A stretch of 7,818 bases of DNA from positions 1-7,818 of the forward strand of contig JBOGIW010000442.1 of assembly GCA_050748045.1 (NCBI GenBank), given 5' to 3'. Made by a program: the position numbers and the translations under genes. The notes beneath the pieces were generated by a model that saw only the letters and a list, made by a program, of their open reading frames with translations, was not told the origin of the DNA and ran no database searches. Shown here one piece after another: positions 6,984 to 7,818 of this stretch. How positions within the stretch are numbered: the first letter of the stretch is position 1; every line of letters starts with the position of its first letter. The DNA comes from CAVYVZ01 sp050748045 (lineage in GTDB: Bacteria; Acidobacteriota; Vicinamibacteria; Vicinamibacterales; UBA2999).

Positions 6984-7818
6984 ATGACCAGGTCACTCCT
7001 TGGGTCCCTCGTCGCGGTGTTTCTGCTCCTTCCCCCCTCCCTTCACGCCCAGACCGGCGACGGCAGCCTGCGGGGTTACGTCAAGGACCAGCAGGGTGGT
7101 GTGTTGCCGGGCGTGACGGTCACAGCCACGAGCCCGGCGCTCCTGGCGCCGGTGACATCGATCACGGACTCGGGCGGCTACTACCGGCTGCTGAACCTGC
7201 CGCCCGGCACCTATGCCATCACGGCTGAGCTTTCCGGCTTCGCCGGCTATCGCCGCGAAGGCGTCGTCATGCGCGCCGGGCTCACCTTCAGCGTCGACAT
7301 CGAGATGACGGTCGGGACGCTGGCCGAAACGATCACGGTTTCCGGCGAATCGCCAATGCTCGAAGTGGGCCGCCCGACGAGCGTGATGAACATCGACGGC
7401 GAGCTGCTGCGCGCCGCGCCGGTCACGTCGCGGCGTCTCTTCAGCGACGTGCTCGACATCGCTCCAGGCATCGGGTCGCGCAACGTGGACGACGGCGTCG
7501 GGCGCCGCGCGTACTACTTCCATGGCTCGCACATCTACGCGCACGCGTTCCAGCTCGAAGGGGCGCCGGCCTCGGCCTACATCGACGCCGCGGCCCACTC
7601 GATGGGGATGGGCGGCGACGTCATCGCCGACGTCGAGATCAAGCTGGGTGACGTCGATGCATCCACGCCGGCCAGCACGGGCGTGGTGCTGAACGTCGTC
7701 ACGCCGCGCGGAGGCAACGTGTTCAAGGGTTCGGGCGCGTACTCCTATCAGCCGCTCGAGTGGAACAGCGACAACACGACGGGCGGACGGGCGCCGGGCG
7801 GCCTGCCCACGTTTCAGG
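6984..7818 (+). CDS. TonB-dependent outer-membrane receptor, Oar-like, with carboxypeptidase-regulatory N-terminal domain (3'-partial)
   Basis: The frame is open from the ATG at 6984 to the window end, giving 278 residues of a protein that is usually around 1000. Residues 1-22 are a signal peptide (MTRSLLGSLVAVFLLLPPSLHA, cleavage before Q23). Residues about 27-109 are a carboxypeptidase-regulatory-like Ig fold: GSLRGYVKDQQGGVLPGVTV, then TDSGGYYRLLNLPPGTYAIT and the ELSGF motif. ETITVSG (115-121) looks like a TonB box. A plug domain follows (about 125-245), with YYFHGSHIYAHAFQLEG, VIADVEIKLG and STGVVLNVVTPRGGNVFKGS, the last leading into the beta-barrel. Family members import large or scarce substrates across the outer membrane using TonB energy; the ligand here is unknown. 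In Acidobacteriota and Bacteroidota these receptors are numerous and often target oligosaccharides or peptides. The gene has a strong ribosome binding site and is divergent from the propeller gene. Confidence 0.93.
   Translation, partial: MTRSLLGSLVAVFLLLPPSLHAQTGDGSLRGYVKDQQGGVLPGVTVTATSPALLAPVTSITDSGGYYRLLNLPPGTYAITAELSGFAGYRREGVVMRAGLTFSVDIEMTVGTLAETITVSGESPMLEVGRPTSVMNIDGELLRAAPVTSRRLFSDVLDIAPGIGSRNVDDGVGRRAYYFHGSHIYAHAFQLEGAPASAYIDAAAHSMGMGGDVIADVEIKLGDVDASTPASTGVVLNVVTPRGGNVFKGSGAYSYQPLEWNSDNTTGGRAPGGLPTFQ

Noticed and set aside
4090..6987. A 965-codon open frame on the plus strand, opposite the propeller gene
   Set aside because: It is antisense to a clear signal-peptide and Asp-box protein. 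Its translation is a low-complexity mix of Arg, Val, Ala and Asp with no recognisable domain. Long antisense frames are expected in high-GC genes because stop codons are rare there.
6993..7598. 201-codon minus-strand frame opposite the TonB receptor
   Set aside because: The plus strand encodes a convincing signal peptide, carboxypeptidase-regulatory domain and plug; the reverse frame has no such support.
1..7818. CRISPR array, tRNA, rRNA or insertion sequence
   Set aside because: No regularly spaced repeats, no cloverleaf or rRNA-like segments, and no transposase frame or terminal repeats were seen.

Overview
The window is high-GC DNA (about 70% in the gene bodies I sampled) that looks like an Acidobacteriota chromosome, perhaps a Vicinamibacteria (subdivision 6) type. 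This rests on the gene mix: an FtsX-type duplicated permease with no ATPase (the 'acidobacterial duplicated orphan permease', ADOP, architecture), a very large secreted VPS10/BNR-repeat protein, and an Oar-like TonB-dependent receptor with an N-terminal carboxypeptidase-regulatory domain. The assignment is an inference from gene families, not a phylogenetic result.

Layout. Positions 1-582 (+) hold most of a 2-oxoglutarate/Fe(II) dioxygenase of the BsmA / L-isoleucine-4-hydroxylase family, cut at its 5' end by the window edge. After 23 bp comes the ADOP permease (606-3089, +), probably in the same transcription unit. It converges on a small ORF6N-domain DNA-binding gene (3132 to about 3670, -) that carries a one-base frameshift near its N-terminus, has lower GC than its neighbours, and contains a perfect 12-bp inverted repeat inside the coding sequence. 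Immediately upstream of it on the same strand is a 1044-residue secreted beta-propeller protein (3742-6876, -). A 107-bp intergenic region then separates this gene from a divergently transcribed TonB-dependent receptor (6984 to beyond 7818, +), which is cut at its 3' end.

How the parts may fit. The secreted propeller protein and the TonB-dependent receptor share one divergent control region and both act outside the cytoplasm, so a joint role in handling an extracellular substrate is plausible but unproven. The dioxygenase and permease may be co-transcribed: one could modify an amino acid or peptide, and the other act at the envelope. The ORF6N gene looks like a decaying or transferred phage/mobile-type gene lodged between the two units. 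I see no RNA genes, CRISPR arrays, transposases or attachment sites, and no gene-free stretch over 300 bases. Nothing here is convincing evidence of a wholly new system; the ORF6N locus (frameshift plus embedded palindrome) deserves the closest second look.
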